A stretch of 30,408 bases of DNA. It comes from JOPF133 sp052144935 (GTDB lineage: Bacteria > Acidobacteriota > Terriglobia > Bryobacterales > Bryobacteraceae). Shown piece after piece: positions 20,012-26,844 of this stretch (the stretch's first letter is position 1; each line of letters starts with the position of its first letter). The notes below the pieces were generated by a model, which did not search any database, had not been told where the DNA came from, and saw nothing but the letters and a program-made list of their open reading frames with translations. Both the position numbers and the translations under genes were made by a program. The stretch is taken from NCBI GenBank assembly GCA_052144935.1, contig JBKQPR010000098.1:1-30408 (forward strand), written 5' to 3'.

Positions 20012-20692
20012 CTAGCCAAACGTGAATGAAAAGATCTCAACACCGGGATCGAGGAATTCGATCTCAAAGGTCCGGTCTTGGACTCGTCCCTTCTGCCGTA
20101 TCAACTGGTAAAGCCGGGGTTCCCGAACTTCGCCGGAACCGTCCGGGCCGGAATCGACTCCGTGATTGTCACCCGGTGCGGCCCCATTTAGAGTCACCTT
20201 GAAACGAACGGGGCTGCCGTTCTTCGCTGCACCTGACACCATGTGCAGGTCGCGTGAGTGGAATTGGAACACAACCTTGCCGGGTGCTGCCTGAAGCGCG
20301 CTACGCTCTGGGCCGGCGTTCCACAGACCGGCCAATCCCCATTGATTTAAAGCGGGCGTAAGGGGCAGGCTGTAGGTCCTCCGCGAGTCGTGAGCCAATC
20401 GCTCGCGCGAAACGAAACGCTCGGCGCGTCCGTAGCCGGCGTAGGTCTCGGGAGACTGCACATCCTCGCTCGGGGGCGCCTCGGCTCCTCGAGCGGTGAT
20501 TCGAACCGCGCCACCGCTCAGGCCGGCCGCTCCGTTTTCACGCAAGAGTTCCTGGATGACGCGCTCGGACTTCTCATATTCGCCTTCGCCGAAGTGGTGA
20601 TCGCGGATTCGCCCGCTCCGATCGATGAAGTAGTCGGCCGGCCAGTATTCGTTGCGGAATGCCGGCCAGATCGAATGATCGCTGTCTATCCG
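20012..20692 (-). pseudogene. DipZ-like thioredoxin protein, 3' remnant without its N-terminal part
   Basis: About 226 codons matching the C-terminal half of DipZ-type cytochrome c biogenesis/thioredoxin proteins. Recognised segments: DSDHSIWPAFRNEYWPADYF, IDRSGRIRDHHFGEGEYEKS, VQSPETYAGYGRAERF, the beta-sandwich SRDLHMVSG...VRFKVTLNGAAPG, NHGVDS, RLYQLIRQKGRVQDRTFEIE, and the FSFTFG end before TAG. The membrane domain and the thioredoxin CxxC region are missing. Homology starts immediately after the alkB stop (TAA 20695-20693), and the remnant is in the same frame as alkB. No convincing start codon or ribosome site precedes it; a TTG at 20545 is the only start for the shorter open piece. A deletion that joined alkB to the middle of a dipZ-like gene explains this best. 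Confidence 0.8.
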
Positions 20693-21355
20693 TTAAGAAC
20701 TCGGCGTGGAAAATACCTTGCGGAACGTAAGATTGATGCGAGTGGCCCCGGTCAGCGGATGCTGCCCGTCCTTGAGCGGAGCGACGCCGTGGTAGACGAA
20801 TCGTGCGGGGCCGCCCCACACCGCCACGTCGCCGCTTTCCACCCGCAGCCGGCGCACCGCATCGGCGCGGCGCTTGCCGCCCCACAGGAATACCGCGGGC
20901 AGACCCAGCGAAACGGAGACGATCGGAGCCCAGGCGTCCTCCTCGTCCCGGTCCTGGTGCAGGCCCAGTTTGGCCCCTGCCACATAGCGATTGATCAGGC
21001 AGGCGTCCGGACGGTAGTGGGCGAACCCGGCCTCGGCGGCAGCCCGTCGGGCGAGCCCGAGGAACGGCGCGGGCATGCCGGGCCAGGGCGCCCCGCTCTG
21101 GGGATCCGTGGGATCGTAACGGTAGCCGCTGCGGTCCGAGACCCAGCCCACGCGGCCGCAGTTGGTCATCCCGACCGACATGCTATAGCCGCCGGGCGTC
21201 ACCAGGTGGCGGAACGGCGCAGCCTGCGCGATCCGCGCCACTTCTTCCACCAGTTCCGCCGCCTCTCCAGTGGCGAACCCGCGCAACAGCACGGCTCCCT
21301 CTTCAAGCTGCTCCGAGGAGCGCGGCTGCGGATCCTGGTCGAACAGGGAGGTCAT
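20693..21355 (-). CDS. alkB: AlkB-type 2-oxoglutarate/Fe(II) DNA dealkylase
   Basis: A 220-aa protein (E. coli AlkB is 216). It oxidatively removes alkyl lesions such as 1-methyladenine and 3-methylcytosine from DNA. The iron triad is visible: His133 and Asp135 in LGLHQDRDEED, and His189 in RFVYHGVAPL. The 2-oxoglutarate-binding pair Arg206/Arg212 is in TRINLTFR. These sit two residues from their E. coli positions. ATG 21355 is chosen because it overlaps the upstream stop (ATGA, 21355-21352) and starts the family-length protein; the open frame reaches 21649 but is then out-of-frame reading of the upstream gene. The tail KVFSTPSS is followed at once by the DipZ remnant. Second gene of a repair operon with the PF09859-type oxygenase. 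Confidence 0.95.
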   Translation of the reverse strand: MTSLFDQDPQPRSSEQLEEGAVLLRGFATGEAAELVEEVARIAQAAPFRHLVTPGGYSMSVGMTNCGRVGWVSDRSGYRYDPTDPQSGAPWPGMPAPFLGLARRAAAEAGFAHYRPDACLINRYVAGAKLGLHQDRDEEDAWAPIVSVSLGLPAVFLWGGKRRADAVRRLRVESGDVAVWGGPARFVYHGVAPLKDGQHPLTGATRINLTFRKVFSTPSS

Positions 21356-22029
21356 AGCGCGTCGTGGAAGATGATACCAAGTGTATGGCGGCTGCCCGAT
21401 CGCACGCGGCTCACGCCGTGACGCATGGTGACCCGGTACACTCCGCGCGCCCCACGCGCAGGGCGGTGATTCACCGGGAAGATGACCGCATCGCCCTGCC
21501 TGAGCGGCGCCACTTCGGCGCGCGACTGCCTGCGCGGACGCTGCTCGGTGAGCACGAATTCGCCGCCCGTGAAATCGCCGGGAGGCGATAGCAGGATGGC
21601 GGCCTGGAGCGGGAAAACCAGTTCGCCGTAGAGATCCTGGTGCAGGCAATTGTAATCGCCCGCTCCGTAGGCCAGCAATAGCGGCGTCGGTTTGCTTTGT
21701 CCGGCGTCCCGGCAGATCTTCAGGTATGCGGCATGGGTAGAGGGATATCGGGTGTCAACGCCGAGGGATTCGTTCCAGCCATTGGCGATGGCCGCCAGAC
21801 CGGGATAGAGCGTGGTGCGCAGTTCGGCCACGGTGTCCGGCAGCGGGTAGTGGAAATATTTGTACTCGCCCTGGCCGAAGCCGTGGCGCGACATCGCGAT
21901 GCGGCTGCGGAAGAGGTCGTCGCGCGGGTATAGGTCCCGAAGCGCGAGGCATTCCACGGCGTCCAGAAGGCGCGGCGCCACGGCGCAGCCGTAGGCATTG
22001 AGGTCTGCTTCGATGCCGGCCCAGTCCAT
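21352..22029 (-). CDS. 2OG-Fe(II) oxygenase, PF09859 (Oxygenase-NA) type
   Basis: A 225-aa protein of the family annotated as oxygenases acting on damaged nucleic acid, often found beside alkB. The iron-binding HxD is His130/Asp132 in NCLHQDLYGELVFPLQ. The distal histidine is probably His204 in TMRHGVSRVRSG, with basic residues following. Conserved FxGGEFVLTEQRPR and GIIFHDA segments are present. The start ATG 22029 follows a TATGAT hexamer by 8 nt, with no Shine-Dalgarno. The TGA overlaps the alkB ATG, so the two are translationally coupled. Enzyme activity has rarely been tested in this family; a role in alkylation repair is inferred from Pfam naming and the alkB linkage. Confidence 0.88.
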   Translation of the reverse strand: MDWAGIEADLNAYGCAVAPRLLDAVECLALRDLYPRDDLFRSRIAMSRHGFGQGEYKYFHYPLPDTVAELRTTLYPGLAAIANGWNESLGVDTRYPSTHAAYLKICRDAGQSKPTPLLLAYGAGDYNCLHQDLYGELVFPLQAAILLSPPGDFTGGEFVLTEQRPRRQSRAEVAPLRQGDAVIFPVNHRPARGARGVYRVTMRHGVSRVRSGSRHTLGIIFHDAL

Positions 22030-22032
22030 ACC

Positions 22033-22044
22033 CTATGATCATAG
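22033..22044. promoter_or_regulatory. 12-bp palindrome CTATGATCATAG in the divergent promoter
   Basis: A perfect palindrome in the 67 bp between the repair operon (ATG 22029) and the VPS10-like gene. Read on the minus strand it contains TATGAT, a good -10 box placed 8 nt before the ATG. It could also be an operator overlapping that promoter. Confidence 0.5.
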
Positions 22045-22083
22045 GCTTCGGCCGTAGGCGCTGTCGCCCACCCTCCGTTGGCG

Positions 22084-22089
22084 TAAAAT
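22084..22089 (+). promoter_or_regulatory. -10-like TAAAAT before the VPS10-like gene
   Basis: TAAAAT ends 7 nt before ATG 22097, the spacing expected if the transcript begins at the start codon. The upstream in-frame ATG at 22088 overlaps this hexamer and is a less likely start. Confidence 0.5.
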
Positions 22090-22096
22090 GTTACGG

Positions 22097-25000
22097 ATGG
22101 CAAAACTCAGACCGATCCTCTTGGCCGCCGGCGGGCTTGCTCTGCTGGCGATCGCGGCAATCTCCAACGCACAACACACCGGCTACGATCCGGCCCTCTG
22201 GAGCGGTCTCCACTACCGCATGATCGGCCCGGAGCGTGGCGGGCGCGTCACCGCGGTGACCGGAGTGCCTTCCCAACCCTATACCTTTTATATGGGATCC
22301 ACCGGCGGCGGCGTCTGGAAGACCGTCGACGCCGGGCATACCTGGACCAACATCTCCGATGGTTGGTTCTCCGTCGCATCCATGGGCGCGATCGAGGTGT
22401 CCCTCTCCAATCCCGATATCGTTTACGCCGGTACCGGCTCGTCGAAGATCCGCAGCAATGTTTCGATCGGGCGCGGAATCTATAAATCCACTGACGCCGG
22501 GAAGACCTGGACCTTCGCCGGCCTGCGCGATACCGGCCAAATCTCCACCATCCGCGTGAACCCCACAAATCCCGACGTGGTGTATGTGGCGGCGCTGGGC
22601 AATCCCTTCGTCCCCAACAAGGAGCGCGGCGTGTACCGCTCCACCGATGGCGGCAAAACCTGGAAACAGATCCTGTTCCTCTCCGATACCCTGGGCGCGG
22701 CCGACCTGGAACTGCAGCCGGCCAACCCCAAGGTGATCTTCGCCTGCATGTGGCACGGCCAGCGCAAGCCATGGACCATCGTCAGCGGCGCCCTGGAGGG
22801 CGGCATCTACAAAAGCACCGATGGCGGCGACAACTGGAGCAAGCTCGTCGGCGGCCTGCCGCACGAGTTGTTCGGACGCAGCAACGTCGCGATCTCGGCG
22901 GCCAAACCGGAGCGCATCTACGCGCTCATTGAAGCCAAGCCCGGCTCCGGCCTGTACCGCTCCGAAGACTCCGGCGCTACCTGGACGCTGGTCAACGGAT
23001 CGGGCGCCATCATCACCCGTCCTTTCTATTACGACACCCTCGGCGTGGACCCCAACAACCCCGACGTCGTCTTCATCGGCGACGAAGGCTGGTTCAAGAG
23101 CACCGATGGCGGCAAGACCGTGCGCCGCGCCCAGGTGCCCCACGGCGATAATCACGACATCTGGATCAATCCCAAGAACTCGGATTACATGATCCAATCC
23201 AACGATGGCGGCGCGAATGTGTCGCTCGATGGCGGCCACACCTGGAGCACGCAGAGCAATCAACCCACCGCGGAGATCTACCAGGTGGCCGTGGACGATC
23301 AATATCCTTATCTTGTTTATGGCGCGCAGCAGGACAACACCACCGTGATCGTGCCCAGCCTGCCGCTCGGCACCGGGCAGGACTTTCGCGTGGGGCCGGG
23401 CTGCGAGACCGGGCCGATCATTCCGAACCCCGCGAATCCGCAGGTGGTGTACGGAAGCTGCAAGGGCCAATTCTCGGTGCAGCATATGGCCACCACCGAT
23501 GAGATGCGCTACTGGGTGGGCGCGGAGTCGCTCTACGGCAACGGCGGCGGCACGCTGATTTACCGCTTCCAGCGCGTCTCTCCCATGGAGGTTTCGCCGT
23601 TCGCGCCGTACGCCGTTTACTACGGCTCGCAATATCTGCATCGCACGCTGGATGGCGGGGTGACGTGGCAGAAGATCAGCCCCGACCTGACCGCGCATCC
23701 TCCCGGCGAGCCGCAAGAGCCCTCGGGCACGCCGATCACGCGCGACGCCACCGGCGAAGAGGTCTACAGCACGCTCTACGCGATTCGCGAATCGCCGGTG
23801 CAGAAGGGTCTCATATGGACCGGATCGAACGACGGCCTGGTTTATGTGACGCGCGACGGCGGCGGCCATTGGGATAACGTGACGCCGAAGGACCTGCCGC
23901 CGGGCGGGCGTGTGCAGAACCTCGAACCCAGCCCGCACCACGCAGGCACGGCCTATGTGGCGATCTATCGCTACCTCTTGGGCGATTTCGCGCCGTACAT
24001 TTACCGCACCAAGGATTTCGGCAGGAGCTGGACGCGGCTTACCGATGGCTCGAACGGCATCGCCAAAGATGAACCCACCCGCGTGGTGCGCGAGGATCCC
24101 GCCCGCGAGGGGCTGCTCTACGCCGGCACCGAATTCGGCATGTACATTTCCTTCGACGACGGGGGGCACTGGCAATCGTTCCAATTGAATCTGCCGGTGA
24201 CGCCGGTGACCGACATCAAGGTGGCGCACAAAGACCTGGTGGCGTCCACGCAGGGCCGCTCGTTCTGGATTCTCGACGACCTCACGCCCGTCGAGCAACT
24301 GAGCGATAAGGTGACTACGGCGGACGCGTACCTGTTCGCGCCGCGCGAGGCCGTGCGCACTCCGCCGCGCGGGTTCGGCGGAGGGCTGGGGCGCGGTTCG
24401 GGCGTACAGTATCCGCCGGCCGGCGCCGGCATCGATTACTATCTGCACTCCGCGCCCTCGGGCGAGATCGCCATGGAAGTGCTGGACGGCGCGGGCAAGC
24501 TGGTGCGCAAGTTCACGAGCGCCGGCGCGGCAGTGGAAGAACGTCCGCAGGAAGCCGATTTCGCCGGCGGCGGCGACGAGGAAGAAGGAGGCGGCGGGGG
24601 TGGAGGCCGTGGCGGGCGCGGCGGTCCAACCAGGCTGGATAAGAGCGCCGGCATGCATCGCTTCACCTGGGATCTGCGCTATCCCGGCCCATGGCAAAGC
24701 GCCACGCGTCCGGAAGGTCTCAACGGCCCCATGGCGGTTCCCGGGAAATACGCCGTGCGTTTGACGCTGGGGTCGTGGAGCGCCACCGAGCCGCTCACCA
24801 TCATCGAAGATCCGCGCGTGACCAAGGCCGGCGTCACCACCGCCGATCTGCGCGAGCAGTTCGAGCACAACATGCGGGTGCGCCAATTGGTAAGCGACGC
24901 CAACCAGACGGTGGCCAAGCTGCGCGCCGAACAGGCCAGGCTGCGCGCCGCGGCGGTGCCCTCTGGGCCCGGAAGCGCCGCGGCGGCGGAACTGGCCAAC

Positions 25001-25198
25001 CTGAACGACATGGCTGCCCGGTTGCTGACGCCGCCGATCCGTTATAGCCAGCCCGGCCTGCAGACCCACATCACCTACCTGTTCGGCATGACCAACAGCA
25101 CCGACCAGAAGATCGGCCGCGACGCCATCGAACGCTACGGCGTGGTGCGCAAATCGCTGGACGAAATCACGGCGGAGCTGAACAAGATCACCAAATGA
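22097..25198 (+). CDS. Exported VPS10/sortilin-like BNR-repeat protein
   Basis: A 1033-aa protein (1036 aa if ATG 22088 is used). An N-terminal signal peptide (LRPILLAAGGLALLAIAAIS, then NAQ) is followed by multiple Asp-box/BNR motifs on propeller blades: YRSTDGGKTWKQI, YKSTDGGDNWSKL, YRSEDSGATWTLV, SLDGGHTWST, HRTLDGGVTWQKI, VTRDGGGHWDNV, YRTKDFGRSWTRL. Near the C-terminus a low-complexity DEEEGGGGGGGRGGRGG linker (about 24574-24627) leads to a beta-sandwich (MHRFTWDLRYPGP) and a helical tail. Acidobacterial genomes carry many such proteins, usually annotated glycosyl hydrolase or sortilin-like. No catalytic role is demonstrated, and binding of a polymer or protein outside the inner membrane is the safest reading. 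Monocistronic as seen; start chosen by the -10 spacing. Confidence 0.88.
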   Translation: MAKLRPILLAAGGLALLAIAAISNAQHTGYDPALWSGLHYRMIGPERGGRVTAVTGVPSQPYTFYMGSTGGGVWKTVDAGHTWTNISDGWFSVASMGAIEVSLSNPDIVYAGTGSSKIRSNVSIGRGIYKSTDAGKTWTFAGLRDTGQISTIRVNPTNPDVVYVAALGNPFVPNKERGVYRSTDGGKTWKQILFLSDTLGAADLELQPANPKVIFACMWHGQRKPWTIVSGALEGGIYKSTDGGDNWSKLVGGLPHELFGRSNVAISAAKPERIYALIEAKPGSGLYRSEDSGATWTLVNGSGAIITRPFYYDTLGVDPNNPDVVFIGDEGWFKSTDGGKTVRRAQVPHGDNHDIWINPKNSDYMIQSNDGGANVSLDGGHTWSTQSNQPTAEIYQVAVDDQYPYLVYGAQQDNTTVIVPSLPLGTGQDFRVGPGCETGPIIPNPANPQVVYGSCKGQFSVQHMATTDEMRYWVGAESLYGNGGGTLIYRFQRVSPMEVSPFAPYAVYYGSQYLHRTLDGGVTWQKISPDLTAHPPGEPQEPSGTPITRDATGEEVYSTLYAIRESPVQKGLIWTGSNDGLVYVTRDGGGHWDNVTPKDLPPGGRVQNLEPSPHHAGTAYVAIYRYLLGDFAPYIYRTKDFGRSWTRLTDGSNGIAKDEPTRVVREDPAREGLLYAGTEFGMYISFDDGGHWQSFQLNLPVTPVTDIKVAHKDLVASTQGRSFWILDDLTPVEQLSDKVTTADAYLFAPREAVRTPPRGFGGGLGRGSGVQYPPAGAGIDYYLHSAPSGEIAMEVLDGAGKLVRKFTSAGAAVEERPQEADFAGGGDEEEGGGGGGGRGGRGGPTRLDKSAGMHRFTWDLRYPGPWQSATRPEGLNGPMAVPGKYAVRLTLGSWSATEPLTIIEDPRVTKAGVTTADLREQFEHNMRVRQLVSDANQTVAKLRAEQARLRAAAVPSGPGSAAAAELANLNDMAARLLTPPIRYSQPGLQTHITYLFGMTNSTDQKIGRDAIERYGVVRKSLDEITAELNKITK

Positions 25199-25206
25199 CG
25201 TGGCGC

Positions 25207-25234
25207 AGCCACTCGTGGCTGCCACTCGTGGCTG
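25207..25234. repeat. Tandem 13-bp hairpin unit CCACTCGTGGCTG
   Basis: AGCCAC-TC-GTGGCT at 25207-25220, repeated as GCCAC-TC-GTGGC at 25221-25232. It begins 9 bp after the stop of the VPS10-like gene. No U-tract follows, so it is not a standard terminator. It could stabilise mRNA or be a REP-like mobile repeat. Confidence 0.6.
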
Positions 25235-25466
25235 CCGCGCCGACATATCGTCTCGGCGCTCTTCCGGCCGCGAAGAAGGACGCTTCGGATTGTGCCTGCG
25301 CCGTGATTCCGTCGGGCAGCGGGCGGCGGGCAGCGTGGAGGTTAGTCTGCCGCCTCACGCAGCGCCGGTTTCGGCGTATTCCTTTGCCGTCCGGGAAACG
25401 GAAAAAGAGCACATCTGGGCGTTTTGAAAAATAGGCTGCTTGTGTTCAGTGATTTGCAAGCGGCTC

Positions 25467-25484
25467 TTTGTCCGGATGGACAAA
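25467..25484. promoter_or_regulatory. Inverted repeat TTTGTCC-GGAT-GGACAAA
   Basis: Seven-bp arms with a 4-nt spacer, 58 bp upstream of the antitoxin start. Antitoxins usually repress their own operon, so this is a candidate DUF433 binding site; inferred from position only. Confidence 0.4.
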
Positions 25485-25542
25485 TTTCCAGAGAACGATT
25501 CCTTGACGGGTGTCGTTGCTATCATTGGAGAGGACACTTTCC

Positions 25543-25767
25543 ATGCGGTTCGAGCGAATCACCGTTGACCCCGTCGTAGCCACGGGCAAGCCTTGCATCC
25601 GCAACCTACGCTTCCCGGTATCGCGGCTGCTCGGGCTGCTGGCGGCCCGGGAAACCAGGGAGTCGATCTTGAGCGCGTATCCCTACCTGGAAGAGGCAGA
25701 TATCGACGAGGCCCTACTCTATGCGGCCTGCCTTTCGGAAGACGAGACGATTGAGCTGAGCCGGTGA
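25543..25767 (+). CDS. DUF433-family antitoxin
   Basis: A 74-aa protein of the DUF433 family (COG2442). The start MRFERITVDPVVATGKPCIR and the helix-turn-helix-like section (FPVSRLLGLLAARETRESIL, SAYPYLEEADIDEALLYAA) are typical. ATG 25543 is preceded by GGAGAGGA at 25527-25534, a strong ribosome site; the in-frame start at 25510 lies before that site and is unlikely. Its TGA overlaps the toxin's GTG start (GTGA, 25764-25767), the usual tight coupling of a toxin-antitoxin pair. It should bind and neutralise the downstream DUF5615 protein and probably represses the operon. Confidence 0.9.
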   Translation: MRFERITVDPVVATGKPCIRNLRFPVSRLLGLLAARETRESILSAYPYLEEADIDEALLYAACLSEDETIELSR

Positions 25768-26126
25768 AGTTCTTGATCGATATGCCGCTGTCGCCGGATC
25801 TGGCGCAGTGGCTGCGAGCCGAAGGCCATGACGCTGTCCATGCAATTGAACTCTCTATGAACCGGAGTCCGGACTTAGAGATTCTTCAGGCTGCTGCGCG
25901 CGAGGGCCGCGTCGTCATCACGGCGGACCTGGACTATCCGAGACTTCTGGCCGAGTTGGGTTCGACGGGACCGGGGCTGATTCTGCTGCGCAGCGGGAAC
26001 TACAGCGAACTCGAGAGCCAGGATTGTGTGCGGCGCGTCCTCATGTCGTGTGCGCACGCAGAGTTACCTCGATTCGTTGTTGTAGTGGACCGTGAAAGAA
26101 TCCGCCGGCGTCGGCTTCCCATCTGA
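25764..26126 (+). CDS. DUF5615 PIN-like toxin
   Basis: A 120-aa PIN-like nuclease-fold protein (COG4634/DUF5615). Start GTG 25764 overlaps the antitoxin stop. Acidic residues expected of the metal site are visible: Asp6 in FLIDMPLSPDLAQWL, and Asp56/Asp58 in VVITADLDYPRLLAELG. GPGLILLRSGNY and a C-terminal FVVVVDRERIRRRRLPI complete the family pattern. As in other PIN-type toxins it is predicted to cleave RNA, which is unproven for most DUF5615 proteins. With DUF433 it forms a chromosomal type II pair. The gene has normal length and no lesion. Confidence 0.88.
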   Translation: MKFLIDMPLSPDLAQWLRAEGHDAVHAIELSMNRSPDLEILQAAAREGRVVITADLDYPRLLAELGSTGPGLILLRSGNYSELESQDCVRRVLMSCAHAELPRFVVVVDRERIRRRRLPI

Positions 26127-26279
26127 GTTGACCGAGTCGGACGCGAAGTTCTCATCCGGAGACCGCTGTGGAGGGGACGTCACGGGACGTGGCCTCTTGG
26201 GCGTGTGTCGCGCCGGCCTATTTCCATTTGGCGTTGACAATCGCCGGACGCCCCCTGGCGCTTTCCCCCGCAAACGGCG

Positions 26280-26285
26280 TACACT
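26280..26285 (+). promoter_or_regulatory. -10-like TACACT before the STAS gene
   Basis: TACACT stands 10 nt before ATG 26296. A consensus TTGACA at 26234-26239 is 40 bp away, too far to be its -35 partner. No Shine-Dalgarno is visible. Confidence 0.35.
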
Positions 26286-26295
26286 AGTGCGTTCG

Positions 26296-26637
26296 ATGCC
26301 GGCGGATATTGCGTTCAACGAAATCGTTCCGGGCACGGTCCTGGTACCCCTCTCCGGAAAGCTGATGCTGGGGCAGGGAGGCGAACAGATCGTGATCCTG
26401 GTGGAAGAACTGCTGCGCCAGGGGAAGCGCATCTTCATTTTCGATCTCAGCGCTGTAGCGGCCATCGACAGCACCGGGATCGGGCACTTTATCGCGAGCT
26501 TCAACAAGATTATGGCGGCCGGCGGCGATATGCGTATGGCAGGCGCCACCGGCCACGTGCTGGAATCCTTCCAGGTCAGCCTGCTGGATACCGTATTCCG
26601 CTTCTTCCCAAGCGTGGAAGCGGCCCTGGCGGCGTAA
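26296..26637 (+). CDS. STAS-domain anti-sigma factor antagonist
   Basis: A 113-aa single STAS domain of the SpoIIAA/RsbV type. It has the beta-strand start IVPGTVLVPLSGKLMLGQGG and the signature IFIFDLSAVAAIDSTGIGHF, where Ser59 in DSTG is the likely phosphorylation site. In this family, kinase or anti-sigma partners phosphorylate that serine, and the unphosphorylated form sequesters the anti-sigma factor. No partner kinase or phosphatase is adjacent, which is common in this group. ATG 26296 gives exactly the domain length; the frame continues upstream to 26092, but that part overlaps the toxin gene in another phase and has no family features. Confidence 0.9.
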   Translation: MPADIAFNEIVPGTVLVPLSGKLMLGQGGEQIVILVEELLRQGKRIFIFDLSAVAAIDSTGIGHFIASFNKIMAAGGDMRMAGATGHVLESFQVSLLDTVFRFFPSVEAALAA

Positions 26638-26670
26638 GCACGGGCAGGCGCGAACGCTCCGATTGGTCCT

Positions 26671-26790
26671 TCAGAACCGCCGCACTGTCAGATTCGGAAT
26701 CGACTGAAAGTGCCTCGTATTGGCCGTGGCCACAGAAGGGCCGGGTTCGAGGGCAGTGACTCCCACCAACACATCGTCGAGGAACTGCTG
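26671..26790 (-). pseudogene. VapC-like PIN toxin, C-terminal remnant
   Basis: On the minus strand, about 38 codons ending in TGA (26673-26671) read QQFLDDVLVGVTALEPG, then PSVATANTRHFQSIPNL, then TVRRF. That is the typical end of a VapC PIN domain (D-x6-TALE...T-x-NTRHF). The first three-quarters of the gene and any antitoxin are missing. Homology starts near 26790. Too short for an ordinary ORF caller and surely non-functional. Confidence 0.7.
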
Positions 26791-26844
26791 CCGGCTCTAC
26801 CGCCTCCGCGTCAAGCGCCTTCGTCCGCCTGAGACAGAGCCTCG

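Larger units (their letters stand above)
25199..25542 (+). other. Non-coding gap with tandem hairpins and a putative operator
   Basis: These 344 bp hold no supported gene. The open frames here (for example 25200-25427) lack ribosome sites and family features. Contents: the tandem hairpin repeat just after the VPS10 stop, an unremarkable GC-rich stretch, a drop to AT-richer sequence from about 25400, then the inverted repeat and Shine-Dalgarno of the toxin-antitoxin operon. Confidence 0.6.

Noticed and set aside
21356..21649. Upstream extension of AlkB
   Set aside because: It is out-of-phase reading of the PF09859 oxygenase gene; the ATGA overlap and family length fix the start at 21355.
22091..25246. 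Long antisense open frame of 1051 codons opposite the VPS10-like gene
   Set aside because: It mirrors a GC-biased gene, has no domain or ribosome site, and the sense frame carries clear BNR motifs.
25200..25427. ORF of 75 codons after the VPS10-like gene
   Set aside because: It begins in the hairpin repeat, has no ribosome site and resembles no family; two frames are equally open.
26234..26239. Consensus -35 box TTGACA upstream of the STAS gene
   Set aside because: The only -10-like hexamer is 40 bp downstream, too far for a sigma-70 promoter; nothing suitable sits 17 bp away.
26092..26295. Upstream extension of the STAS protein
   Set aside because: It overlaps the toxin gene out of phase, and the STAS domain is complete from ATG 26296.
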